A stretch of 64,000 bases of DNA from Arthrobacter sp. H35-D1. GTDB lineage: Bacteria > Actinomycetota > Actinomycetes > Actinomycetales > Micrococcaceae. The stretch covers positions 32,543 through 96,542 of the forward strand of contig NZ_JASISP010000014.1 in the NCBI RefSeq assembly GCF_030063185.1. Direction: 5' to 3'. Numbering within the stretch: the stretch's first letter is position 1; each line of letters starts with the position of its first letter. The notes under the pieces were generated by a model. The model was not told the origin of the DNA. It did not search any database and saw only the letters and a program-made list of their open reading frames with translations. The translations under genes and the position numbers were made by a program. This document shows, one piece after another, positions 44,757 through 53,547 of the stretch.

Positions 44757-46579
44757 ACGGGTCCCTGCGCCAACTATTGAGGTCGCCACTGTTCATTACC
44801 GTGGTGGCTGTCGTGCTGTGGTTTTCCATCACGTTCCTGATTCTTCCCAATGTGAATCTGTTGGCGACTGTTTTTATGCCGGAGGGAAAGTTTTCCTTCA
44901 GCGCCATTGAACGGTTGCTTTCTTCTGAACGCGCCATGGACTCGATTCGTAACAGTTTTATTCTGGCGGTAGTCCTCTCGGTGACGGTCAACCTCGTCGG
45001 AATTTTCATTGTCCTGGCAACTCGGTACTTCGATATCAAGGGTGCGCGGCTGCTGTGGCTGGGCTATGCCACGACGCTGATTTACGGTGGCGTGGTCTTG
45101 GTTGCGGGCTACAAATTCATTTACGGTGACAGTGGTTTTGTGACGAAACAAGTGCAAAACTTCTTTCCTGGAATGGATGCCGGCTGGTTCAGCGGTGTGT
45201 TTGCCGTGGTGTTTGTCTCGACGCTGGCAGGCACAGGAAACCACCTGTTGTTCCTAGGCAGCGCCTTGGCGAAGGTTGATTTTCAAACCATCGAAGCAGC
45301 CCAGATGATGGGCGCTTCCAGCTGGAAAGTGCTGCGGAGCATTGTGCTGCCTACCTTGATGCCGATGGTTTACGCCATTACCGTGTTGACGTTCCTTGGT
45401 GGTTTGGGCGCGCTGGTGGCTCCACAGATTTTGGGCGGGGAGGATTTTCAAACTGTCACCCCGATGATCCTGACCTTTGCCAACATGCCCAGCTCACGCG
45501 ATCTGGCGGCCACTTTGGCCATTGTTCTGGGCCTGTCCACCATCATCTTGCTGGCCGTTCTGAACCGTTTGGAAAAAGGTGGCACGTACTTTAGCGTGTC
45601 CAAGGTTCCGGCCAGCATGAAGAAACAAAAGATTGAAAACCCGGTGGCTAACGTTGTGGTCCACGTGGTGGCGTATGCGTTGTTCGCGGTCTATGCGCTG
45701 CCACCGGTTTTGATCCTGCTCTTTTCCTTTACAAACGCGGCAGCGATCAACAGCGCCAGCCTCAGTTTCGACAGCTTTACACTGGATAATTACCTGCGCG
45801 TGTTTACCGACTACTCTGCCATGTGGCCGTTCCTTGTGAGCATCGGCTACAGCGCAGTGGCAACTATTATAGTCGTTTTAGGGCTGCTCTTCGTTGCGCG
45901 GCTGGTCCAGAAATTCAAGAACCCGGCGACAGCAGCCATTGAGTATGTGCTTCACATACCTTGGATACTGCCCTCCACCATGATTGCACTCGGGCTGATC
46001 GTCACCTTCGACCATGCCCAGTGGTTGGTGGGAGATCAGGTACTCACCGGGACCCTGGTGCTGTTGGCCATTGCCTATGTGATTGGCAAGATCCCCTTCA
46101 CCCTCCGCATGCTGAAAGCAGCCTTCTCAGCTGTTCCAGACCAATTGGAGGAAGCAGCTGCCATTTTGGGGGCAAGTTCCTTCACCATTTTCAGGCGCGT
46201 TCTGCTGCCCATCGTTGCACCAGCAGCGGCAGCCATTGCGGCACTGAACTTTAACGGCCTGCTCGACGACTATGACACGGCAGTCTTCCTTGCCCACCCG
46301 CTGTACCAGCCCCTTGGTATTGTCATCAAAAACGCCACCGGTGAGGACACTCTGACTGATGCCACGGCACTGACCTTTGTATACACCGTGATCTTGATGG
46401 TCATCATGGGAATCACCATGTGGTTGGTGTACGGAAGGGGAGTCAAACTGGGTGCCCCGCGCCGCCGTCGAACGCCATCCACAAGCAACAACCCCATTAC
46501 ACCGCCCTCACTTGAGGCGGGCGTCAAAACAACGCGCGAGCTCGTAACGGTCGGCACGGCCCATAACCAGGAGAAGTAA
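44753..46579 (+). CDS. Fused two-domain ABC transporter permease (FbpB type)
   Basis: 608 residues with about twelve membrane helices in two similar halves, each carrying an EAA-type loop (EAAQMMGASSWKVLRSI at ~180 and EAAAILGASSFTIFRRV at ~460). The fused form is usual for ferric-type importers, where one gene supplies both permease domains. The final ~50 residues are a cytoplasmic Arg/Thr/Pro-rich tail. The start overlaps the ATPase gene by 4 nt. The GDPD gene follows 2 nt later. Confidence 0.92.
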   Translation: MNGSLRQLLRSPLFITVVAVVLWFSITFLILPNVNLLATVFMPEGKFSFSAIERLLSSERAMDSIRNSFILAVVLSVTVNLVGIFIVLATRYFDIKGARLLWLGYATTLIYGGVVLVAGYKFIYGDSGFVTKQVQNFFPGMDAGWFSGVFAVVFVSTLAGTGNHLLFLGSALAKVDFQTIEAAQMMGASSWKVLRSIVLPTLMPMVYAITVLTFLGGLGALVAPQILGGEDFQTVTPMILTFANMPSSRDLAATLAIVLGLSTIILLAVLNRLEKGGTYFSVSKVPASMKKQKIENPVANVVVHVVAYALFAVYALPPVLILLFSFTNAAAINSASLSFDSFTLDNYLRVFTDYSAMWPFLVSIGYSAVATIIVVLGLLFVARLVQKFKNPATAAIEYVLHIPWILPSTMIALGLIVTFDHAQWLVGDQVLTGTLVLLAIAYVIGKIPFTLRMLKAAFSAVPDQLEEAAAILGASSFTIFRRVLLPIVAPAAAAIAALNFNGLLDDYDTAVFLAHPLYQPLGIVIKNATGEDTLTDATALTFVYTVILMVIMGITMWLVYGRGVKLGAPRRRRTPSTSNNPITPPSLEAGVKTTRELVTVGTAHNQEK

Positions 46580-46581
46580 AT

Positions 46582-47472
46582 ATGTTTGGACAGTCTCGCT
46601 TTGCACCACAGAACGCCCCACTCAATGAGGCATTCCAACAGGCCCGGCCACTGGTTGCTGTGCACCGGGGAACCGGGCAGGGCACCATCGCAGAAAACAC
46701 CCAACGGGCCGTTGAAGCCGCCCTTCGCCAGGGTGCCGAAATGGTGGAGATTGACATTGTGGAGTCCACGGACGGGGAATTCTTCCTGTTCCACGACGGC
46801 TACGAACCGATGCACTTCGGGATTGCCGAGAACATCAGAACCCTCGACAGTACCGCGATCCGCGCCCTGGAATATCGATGGTGCTCGGCGGCGGAGGCCG
46901 AACCCTACAGGGTGGCAACCCTCGATGAGGTGTTCCGGCGCAATCCGCAGGCACTCTACAACGTGGACAGATCGTGGACGTCATGGGACCGGCTGCTGCC
47001 GTACATGGACTACTACGACGTGGTGGGGCGGGCCGTGCTCAAATCACCGGTCGCCGGGGAGTGGTTGGACGTGCTGGCCGCGCATCCGGTCAAATACGGT
47101 TTTGCGCCAATGGTGCACTCCCACGCCGAGGTGTTGAAAACACTCGAATACGCCGATATCAACACGGTGGGCATGGAGTTGCTGCCCGACGGACCCGACC
47201 ATGAGTTCGTCTCTCCGGAGTATGTTCAGTGGCTGCATTCGCAGGGATTGTTCGCGTTGATGAACGCGATCAACTTGAACAATCGAGTGCCCTTGTTTTG
47301 TGGCTGGGACGACGAGACGTCGGTGCTGGAAGACCCGGACCTGGGGTGGGGCAGGCTCGCCCGCTTGGGTGCTGATGTCATCCAGACCGATTGGCCGGGA
47401 TTGCTCGTGCCGTACCGCAACACCGTATTGCAAGGAGTTGCGGCAGGCCGGGCGTGGCAATCGGTAAAGTAG
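46582..47472 (+). CDS. Cytoplasmic glycerophosphodiester phosphodiesterase
   Basis: 296 residues. The GDPD motif is complete: VAVHRGTGQGTIAENTQRAV, EMVEIDIVESTDGEFFLFHDG supplying the metal ligands (E, D, H), and NVDRSWTSWDRL. No signal peptide is visible, so it acts inside the cell on imported material, giving sn-glycerol-3-phosphate and an alcohol. It begins 2 nt after the permease gene, so it belongs to the importer operon. This pairing suggests the importer carries a glycerophosphodiester. Confidence 0.9.
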   Translation: MFGQSRFAPQNAPLNEAFQQARPLVAVHRGTGQGTIAENTQRAVEAALRQGAEMVEIDIVESTDGEFFLFHDGYEPMHFGIAENIRTLDSTAIRALEYRWCSAAEAEPYRVATLDEVFRRNPQALYNVDRSWTSWDRLLPYMDYYDVVGRAVLKSPVAGEWLDVLAAHPVKYGFAPMVHSHAEVLKTLEYADINTVGMELLPDGPDHEFVSPEYVQWLHSQGLFALMNAINLNNRVPLFCGWDDETSVLEDPDLGWGRLARLGADVIQTDWPGLLVPYRNTVLQGVAAGRAWQSVK

Positions 47473-47477
47473 GCACC

Positions 47478-48536
47478 GTGACAGATTCGGCTACGCCGCC
47501 ACGGCGCAACGGTGGAACCCCGCTCGGGGTAAGGATGGATGACGTCGCCGAGCTCGCCCAGGTGTCCCGGGCCACTGTGTCTCGGGTCATCAAGGGCTAT
47601 GCTCCCGTGTCGAGCAAGACTCAGGAAAAGGTCAATCAGGCCATGCGAGAGCTCGGCTACGTCCCCAACCTGATTGCCAGCGGCCTGGCAGCCAAGGGCT
47701 CAGACCTCGTAGGCCTGCTGCTGCGCGATCCCAGGGTTCCGGCCTACGGCCTGTTGCACAGTGTGATTCAAAACGAAGTCAGCAAGTCAGGACTGGAACT
47801 CATCACAGTGGTTCCTTCATCTTCCGAAGGCGTCACAGATGAGCTTGACAGCCTGCATCGACTCCTGGGATTAAGAGTTGGCGGACTCTTAGTCTCCACC
47901 GGCGTCATCAAAGACCATGACCTGGAGCCATTCCTCGATTCGGTCCCGGTGGTTTCCGTAGGGCGTCTGGAAGATCATCCCCGTATTACCGGAGTGTCGT
48001 ACGACGAAGACGTCAACGGGTCCATCCTCGCAGACAAGGTGGTGATGGCCGGCCACCGATCTGTCGCCGTCGTCGTCCCGGCGTGGGCGGTTTCAACAGG
48101 TGAGAACCGCCGAGGCGTGGCCATGGCCTCCCACCTGCGGGGAAGAGGGATCGACGTGCATCAAATGGACACCGACATCTTTGGAACGTGGACAGACCGA
48201 TGCGATGACATCATCCGGTTGGTCCGTGACAAGCAAATAACTGCTGCGATGTTTCCCACGGACACCCGAGCCTTGGCATTCATGTCCCTTGCACAGGCGG
48301 CTGGATTGTCTATCCCCAAAGACGTTTCGATCACCGGCTGTGACGGCATCGCCATGGGTCTGGAACAGATCGGTTTGGCAACAGTGAAACTTCCCGTTGA
48401 GGAAGTCGCTGTACGAGCGACTGCCGTGATGGCTGAGCTCCTGCGAAACTCTGCCCCAGGCCCAGTGCATCACGAACGCCACGCCGGAGTATTCATCCCC
48501 GGACGGACACTGGAAGCACCAACTCCGGGAAGATAA
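47478..48536 (+). CDS. LacI family transcriptional regulator
   Basis: 352 residues from GTG at 47478, 5 nt after the GDPD stop. The LacI HTH is VRMDDVAELAQVSRATVSRVIKG, followed by the hinge region (KVNQAMRELGYVPNLIASGLAAKGS). The ligand domain ends ITGCDGIAMGLEQIGLATVKLP, typical of the family. It is the last gene of the operon. Two matching palindromes (41762 and 42564) lie before the two sets of phosphodiester genes and are the predicted targets. Confidence 0.92.
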   Translation: MTDSATPPRRNGGTPLGVRMDDVAELAQVSRATVSRVIKGYAPVSSKTQEKVNQAMRELGYVPNLIASGLAAKGSDLVGLLLRDPRVPAYGLLHSVIQNEVSKSGLELITVVPSSSEGVTDELDSLHRLLGLRVGGLLVSTGVIKDHDLEPFLDSVPVVSVGRLEDHPRITGVSYDEDVNGSILADKVVMAGHRSVAVVVPAWAVSTGENRRGVAMASHLRGRGIDVHQMDTDIFGTWTDRCDDIIRLVRDKQITAAMFPTDTRALAFMSLAQAAGLSIPKDVSITGCDGIAMGLEQIGLATVKLPVEEVAVRATAVMAELLRNSAPGPVHHERHAGVFIPGRTLEAPTPGR

Positions 48537-48736
48537 TTCCCGTTTATGCGTCCTCGTCGCGGGGCCCCGGCATGGAACGTCCCCACGGAACGGGGTCTCG
48601 TTTGCCCTCAAAACCGATCGGGCCTACGCAGTCATCCCGTGGAGGCGGTCGTAATCAAGATGGTGTCGTGGAGTGGCAAGCGCGGCGATCGGAGGGTCAA
48701 TAATTAGAAGCCACCGGCCAAAAAGGACAGACTCGG

Positions 48737-48762
48737 AAAAACCGCGGATTCCCGCGGTTTTT
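48737..48762 (+). terminator. Hairpin terminator after LacI operon
   Basis: AAAAACCGCGG and CCGCGGTTTTT are perfect complements around a 4-nt loop and end in a T-run. It is 200 nt beyond the LacI stop codon. The interval between contains no gene I can support. Confidence 0.75.
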
Positions 48763-48825
48763 CTGCCCATAGTTGAAAAACGTGACGACAACTGGCGGCT
48801 GAATTGGCCCTTAGTATGCCGTAAC

Positions 48826-48959
48826 CGTGAGAAACTTTTCGATCAAAAATGTGAGTAGAACGTGATGTGGCACCTCGACGCACCCGGCCGAAACAGTATG
48901 ACCGCAGGTCAGAGCAACATGTTGTGCCCCAGGCGGGAATTTAACCCACGACCAAGGGA
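48826..48959. repeat. Right copy of ~134-bp island-flanking direct repeat
   Basis: It matches 39416-39549 in the same orientation from CGTGAGAAACTTTTCGATCA to the ACCAAGGGA end. On the minus strand the far end contains GTGGG-TTAAATT-CCCGC, a T-arm-like stem and loop, followed by CTGGGGCAC, an acceptor-like tail. It looks like a decayed tRNA 3' end, as expected for an integration site. Confidence 0.8.
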
Positions 48960-49222
48960 TTCCGGGGGTGATGCCGATCCTGGGCTGGTACGGGACCCCT
49001 TCCGGATTGGCCTTTAATAAAATCGTCCGAAGCGACTTGGAATGCTGTGGCAACGGTGTCCAGACCCGCGTCCAAGTGAGCCTCCCAGTATGACGTTTTG
49101 GGTAGATGCGCCGATTTTGAACACCCTTGCTCCAACAATATCTATGCCATGGCGCACCCCCGGGGATTAGTCACCAAGTTGGACGCTTGGAGGGGCGGGC
49201 GCCCAAAAGCGGAGCGGAGGGT
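48960..49222. other. Gene-poor stretch right of island repeat
   Basis: No convincing reading frame, RNA gene or hairpin is visible; only unordered low-complexity phrases occur. It separates the island repeat from the frameshifted gene at 49223. Confidence 0.35.
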
Positions 49223-49557
49223 CTATCCAGCGTCGCCAGCGGCGGCGCTGATTTCCCGGCGTAAGGCGGCGAACCTGGCGCTTTCCTTTTCAATGCTGGC
49301 CACCTCGCGCGGCACGTAACCGGCAGCTTCAAGGTCGCCGCGCAACGCCTCAAATGCCAGCTGGAAGCGGTCAATTCCGGCGAAGAAAGCCTGCCGCCTG
49401 GGCGCCTTGTCCGCCGCCGACTGCACACCGTTGCCGGCAAAAAAACGATATATTGTTTGGCCGCCATGGGCACTGCCACGTCCTCGCACAATTCCCGGAG
49501 GTCCCCTGAAGCATCTTCCAACTCCGTGCGGCGTGTAGCCAAGTCACGCTCTCTCAT
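49223..49557 (-). pseudogene. Frameshifted small helical protein gene
   Basis: The start at 49557 (after GGAAGC) reads MRERDLATRRTELEDASGDL. In the next frame, continuing after the shift, it reads TIYRFFAGNGVQSAADKAP and ends SARFAALRREISAAAGDAG at 49223. The two halves join at a run of seven T (minus strand, near 49443). The joined product would be ~112 residues, helical and charged, with no family I recognise. It could be a true pseudogene or a sequencing error in the homopolymer. Confidence 0.55.
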
Positions 49558-49611
49558 GCTTCCATCGTCGCCCCTGCCCGGCGCCACAAGGGTCCCGAGG
49601 TGAAACGTGCG

Positions 49612-50376
49612 CTACTGTTCCCCGGCCCCGTCCGTCAGACCCATGAACATGGTCCGGTGGAGCGTGTCCACATGGCGCCGGGAGATCTCCACGGCTGCCT
49701 CCGTCCGCCCGTTCCTCAGGGCGGCAACCAGTGCAATATGGTCCTGGTTGGAGACGTGCAGGGACTCAATGGGGTACGGGATGAAGTATTCGTACAGTTC
49801 CATGAGTCCTTCGCAATAGGCGTCCACGGCGCTGCCCATTCCGGAGGCGCCGGCCACCATGCGGTGGAATTCCTCGTCCAGCTGGTGGTAGCTGGACCAG
49901 CTGGACGCCGAGGCCATCCGCACCGTCAGTGTGTCCAGCTGCTCCAGCTGGTGCGTGGAAATGTTCTGCGCTGCGAAGTGTGTGACGGCGCATTCGCCCA
50001 GCAACCGGCGGTCCACGAGGCGGTGCACGCGGCTAAATTCGTCCGGCCGGGCTAGCAGTGCGGCAAGCGCCTCCCGCGGCGGGGCATCCGCCACAAACGT
50101 TCCCCCATTACGGCCGCGCCGGCGAACCACCACGCCTTCCTCGGCCAGGCTGGTCAGTGCCCTGCGGGCCGTAATGGGGCTGACCGACAGTCCAAGCGCC
50201 ACGTCATCCTTGTCCGGAAGCCGCTCCCCGGGCTTGAGCAGGCCCAGGTAAATGGCCGTGGCGATGCGCAGCCGCACGGCGTCCATGGCGCTGCGCCGTG
50301 CGAGGCCGGCCAATGCCGCACCGTCGATCGGCGGGGCCTGCGCCCCCTCACCCGTTTTCAAGCTCATAGACATCAC
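49612..50376 (-). CDS. GntR/FCD family transcriptional regulator
   Basis: 254 residues. After an unconserved leader the winged-helix region is AVRLRIATAIYLGLLKPGERLPDKDDVALGLSVSPITARRAL with the wing EEGVVVRRRGRNGGTFV. The C-terminal FCD-type helical domain contains QLDEEFHRMVAGASG, which holds His/Asp residues typical of metal/ligand binding. It is divergent from the carbon-nitrogen hydrolase/APC operon starting at 50465, with a palindrome at 50412 between them. It is probably the regulator of that operon. Confidence 0.9.
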   Translation of the reverse strand: MMSMSLKTGEGAQAPPIDGAALAGLARRSAMDAVRLRIATAIYLGLLKPGERLPDKDDVALGLSVSPITARRALTSLAEEGVVVRRRGRNGGTFVADAPPREALAALLARPDEFSRVHRLVDRRLLGECAVTHFAAQNISTHQLEQLDTLTVRMASASSWSSYHQLDEEFHRMVAGASGMGSAVDAYCEGLMELYEYFIPYPIESLHVSNQDHIALVAALRNGRTEAAVEISRRHVDTLHRTMFMGLTDGAGEQ

Positions 50377-50411
50377 TGTAGGTGAAATTTATGAAAACCT
50401 TCCCCATAACT

Positions 50412-50424
50412 GATCAATATGATC
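50412..50424. promoter_or_regulatory. Candidate GntR operator
   Basis: GATCA-ATA-TGATC is a perfect 13-bp inverted repeat between the GntR gene (start 50376) and the hydrolase gene. FCD-type GntR proteins typically bind short A/T-centred palindromes of this size. Evidence is position and symmetry only. Confidence 0.55.
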
Positions 50425-50464
50425 TATTATGAATCAGGTCACAACCCCAACCATGGAGCACCAC

Positions 50465-51355
50465 ATGTCCCGCATTTTGCCCGTCATCGCCGCCCAGGCC
50501 CCGCCACGGCTCATCGGCGAGCCGCTCTCCGGCTTCGCCCAGGAGGTCAGCAGCGCCCTTGCATACCAGCCCGAAGCCAAACTGGTGGTCTTCCCTGAAC
50601 TCCACCTCTTTGGCGACGGCGCCCCGGACCAGCAGCGCACAGAGGCGCTGCAGGAGGCAGCCGAACCGCTCAGCGGTCCGCGCGTGCGCGGGCTGCGGGA
50701 AATGGCCGCGGACCTTGGCATCTGGCTGGTGCCCGGCAGCGTTTGCGAGCGAGGGGAGGACGGGCAGCTGTTCAACACCCAGGTGGTCCTGTCCCCCAAC
50801 GGTGGGTTGGCCGGTTTTTACCGGAAGATTTTCCCGTGGCGCCCCTTTGAACCGTACGATCCCGGGCACGAATTCATCACCGTGGACCTGGGCAGTTTTG
50901 GCCGGGCCGGGCTGAACATCTGCTACGACGCCTGGTTCCCGGAAGTCACCCGGCAACTGGCCTGGATGGGCGCGGAGCTGATCATCAATGTGGTGAAGAC
51001 CACCACTGCCGACCGTGAGCAGGAACTGGTACTGGCCCGGGCCAACGCCATCACCAACCAGGTCTTCATGATCAGCGTGAACTGTGCCGGCCCCGTAGGG
51101 CAGGGACGGAGCATCATCGTGGATCCGGAGGGCCACGTCATCACCGAGGCCGGCACGGCAGACCCCACCATACTCACCGCCCAACTGGACCTCTCCGCCG
51201 TCGAACATGTCCGCACCAACGGAACCGCGGGCCTGAACCGCATGTGGTCGCAGTTCCACCCCGACGAGCCCGCAATCGAGCTCCCCGTCTACCAGGGCCG
51301 GATCGACCCTGCCAGCTGGACCCCCACACTCCGCTCACCGAGGAGCATCGCATGA
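50465..51355 (+). CDS. Carbon-nitrogen hydrolase (nitrilase superfamily)
   Basis: 296 residues from ATG at 50465, chosen because GGAG sits 6 nt upstream; an ATG at 50429 would add 12 residues and has no ribosome site. The nitrilase triad is seen: Glu in LVVFPELHLFG, Lys in YRKIFPWRPF and Cys in LNICYDAWFPE. It hydrolyses a carboxamide or nitrile; the exact substrate is unknown. The stop overlaps the APC permease start (ATGA), coupling hydrolase to transporter. Confidence 0.9.
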   Translation: MSRILPVIAAQAPPRLIGEPLSGFAQEVSSALAYQPEAKLVVFPELHLFGDGAPDQQRTEALQEAAEPLSGPRVRGLREMAADLGIWLVPGSVCERGEDGQLFNTQVVLSPNGGLAGFYRKIFPWRPFEPYDPGHEFITVDLGSFGRAGLNICYDAWFPEVTRQLAWMGAELIINVVKTTTADREQELVLARANAITNQVFMISVNCAGPVGQGRSIIVDPEGHVITEAGTADPTILTAQLDLSAVEHVRTNGTAGLNRMWSQFHPDEPAIELPVYQGRIDPASWTPTLRSPRSIA

Positions 51356-52695
51356 CAACACAGCCACACCTGATCCGCACGCTGAACCTCCGATCCCTGG
51401 TCCTCTTTGGACTGGCCTACCTGACCCCCATCATTGTGCTGGGCATCTTCGGCATCATCGCCGAGAGCACCGGCGGCGCCGCCCCGGCCGCCTACCTGGT
51501 GGCCATGGTGGCCATGCTCTTCACCGCCCACAGCTACGGGCGCATGTCCATCGCCTACCCGGTGGCGGGCTCCGCATACACTTATGTGCGCAAGTCGATC
51601 GACTCGCGCGTGGGCTTCCTGGTGGGCTGGGCCATTCTCCTGGACTACCTGTTCCTGCCCATGGTCATCTGGCTCATTGGCGGCTCCTTCCTCAGCGCCC
51701 AGTTCCCCGGCATCCCCATTGCGGTGTGGATCCTGCTGTTCATCGTCATCACCACGTTCCTGAACATTCTGGGCCTCAAGGTCGCAGACAAGGCCAACTA
51801 CGCGCTCATGGCGTTCCAGATCCTGGTGATCGTGTTTTTCGTGGCCCTCTCCATCGCCCACATCGTCAACAGCTCCGGTGCGGGCGGGCTGGCCAATTCC
51901 ACCCCGTTCCTCAACGCCGGCTCCAGCCTGGGCACCATCAGCGCCGGCGCAGCCATTGCCGCCTACTCCTTCCTGGGGTTCGACGCCGTCACCACACTGA
52001 CGGAGGAAACCATCGACCCCAAAAAGAACATGCCCCGGGCCATCATGCTGATCGCGCTGATCGGCGGCGGCATCTTTGTGGTGGTCGCCTACTTCACCCA
52101 GCTGGTCCACCCCGGCGGCGCGTTTGCCGACTCCGCGTCCGCAGCCAGCGAGATCGCCCTGCAAATCGGTGGCACGTTCTTCGGCGCCGTGTTCCTGGCC
52201 GGCCTGGTGGCGGCACAGTTCGCCTCAGGCCTGGCCGCGCAGGCAAGTGCCTCCCGGCTGATGTACGCCATGGGCCGCGACTCCGTGCTGCCCAAAGCGG
52301 TGTTTGGCCGCCTCAACGCCAAATACCACACGCCCGTGGCGAACCTTGTGATCTCCGCGATCATCGGCCTGATCGCCATCTTCCTGGACGTGGCCACCTC
52401 GACGTCGTTCATCAACTTCGGTGCCTTTACCGCCTTCACCCTGGTGAATATTTCCGTCATTTTCCACTATGTCCGCCAGCGACGCGCCGGAAATGTGCTG
52501 AACCCGTTCAGCTATCTGGTGATCCCCGGCGTGGGTGCCGTGATCTGCGGCTACCTGCTCTCCCGGCTGGACATCCATGCGGTCACGTTGGGGCTTTCCT
52601 GGCTGGGCATAGGCATCGTGGTGCTCTTGCTCATCACCAAGGGGTTGCGCGCGGCCCCGCCGGAGATGGACACCCTGGAAGAAGCTGTAGTCTAG
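51352..52695 (+). CDS. APC family amino acid/amide permease
   Basis: 447 residues from ATG at 51352, overlapping the hydrolase stop by 4 nt. About twelve hydrophobic helices are visible, with SYGRMSIAYPVAGSAYTYV and GFDAVTTLTEETIDPKKN, the signature loop of amino acid-polyamine-organocation transporters. Being between two carbon-nitrogen hydrolases, it likely imports the amide they cleave. The substrate cannot be told from sequence. Confidence 0.92.
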   Translation: MTTQPHLIRTLNLRSLVLFGLAYLTPIIVLGIFGIIAESTGGAAPAAYLVAMVAMLFTAHSYGRMSIAYPVAGSAYTYVRKSIDSRVGFLVGWAILLDYLFLPMVIWLIGGSFLSAQFPGIPIAVWILLFIVITTFLNILGLKVADKANYALMAFQILVIVFFVALSIAHIVNSSGAGGLANSTPFLNAGSSLGTISAGAAIAAYSFLGFDAVTTLTEETIDPKKNMPRAIMLIALIGGGIFVVVAYFTQLVHPGGAFADSASAASEIALQIGGTFFGAVFLAGLVAAQFASGLAAQASASRLMYAMGRDSVLPKAVFGRLNAKYHTPVANLVISAIIGLIAIFLDVATSTSFINFGAFTAFTLVNISVIFHYVRQRRAGNVLNPFSYLVIPGVGAVICGYLLSRLDIHAVTLGLSWLGIGIVVLLLITKGLRAAPPEMDTLEEAVV

Positions 52696-52731
52696 GCCCA
52701 CCAAGCCGCCCCCAACGGAAAGGCATTCCAC

Positions 52732-53547
52732 GTGCGCATTGCCCTGGGCCAGCTGGCGTCCGGCACGGACATCGCGGCAAACCTGCGCGTCATTGACGCG
52801 TACACGGCCGAGGCCGCGGCGTCCGGCGCCGCCCTGGTGGCCTTCCCCGAATACGCCACTTATGAAAAGAAGAAGATCGACGCCACTTTCCCGGCAGTGG
52901 CGGAGCCGCTGGACGGGGACGTGGGCGCCGAACTTTCCCGGATTGCCCGCAGCCACGGCATTGCCTTGGTGGCCGGGCTGGTGGAATCCTCGCCCGACCC
53001 GGCCCGTGCCTACAACACATTGGCCGCTTTCGACGGCGGGGGCCGGCTGCTCGCCGCCTACCGGAAAATCCACCTCTTTGATGCCCAGGGCTTTGAGGAA
53101 TCCGCGTTCGTGGCCCCGGGCCCGTCCACGGAACCGGTCACCTTCGACGTGGACGGGCTGCGCTTTGGGTTGCTGACCTGTTATGACCTGCGGTTCCCAG
53201 AACAGGCGCAGGCCCTGTCCGACGCCGGATCCCAGGTCCTGCTGGCCTGTTCGTCGTGGGTGCCGGGGGAGTTGAAGACAAACCAGTGGCGCACACTGCT
53301 GGCCGCCCGGGCCATAGAAAACAGCCTTTTCGTGGCCGGGGTGTGCCAGGTGCCGCCGGTGTCGGTGGGCAATTCCCTGCTTGCCGGCCCGATGGGCAAC
53401 GTGGTGGCCGAGCTGGGGCTTGCACCGGGCGTCCTGCCCGTGGACGTATCACCGGACGCTGTGGCCGTGGCCCGCAGGCACTTCCCCACGCACCGGCAGC
53501 GTCGCATCCGCCAGGCCCCGGCACCGCGTCCCGATACCCGCAGCTAG
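52732..53547 (+). CDS. Carbon-nitrogen hydrolase (Nit1/omega-amidase-like)
   Basis: 271 residues from GTG at 52732 with GGAAAGG nearby. The catalytic triad is Glu in VAFPEYATYEKK, Lys in YRKIHLFDAQG and Cys in LLTCYDLRFPE. The DAQGFEES and RFPE contexts resemble the deaminated glutathione amidase/omega-amidase branch. It is a second, distinct nitrilase-superfamily enzyme in the same operon, 36 nt after the permease. The two may act on successive products or different substrates. Confidence 0.9.
   Translation: MRIALGQLASGTDIAANLRVIDAYTAEAAASGAALVAFPEYATYEKKKIDATFPAVAEPLDGDVGAELSRIARSHGIALVAGLVESSPDPARAYNTLAAFDGGGRLLAAYRKIHLFDAQGFEESAFVAPGPSTEPVTFDVDGLRFGLLTCYDLRFPEQAQALSDAGSQVLLACSSWVPGELKTNQWRTLLAARAIENSLFVAGVCQVPPVSVGNSLLAGPMGNVVAELGLAPGVLPVDVSPDAVAVARRHFPTHRQRRIRQAPAPRPDTRS

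Noticed and set aside
49171..49587. Single 138-residue minus-strand gene
   Set aside because: After the T-run this frame becomes Arg/Pro-rich with no structure, whereas the neighbouring frame keeps helical composition; a frameshift explains both.
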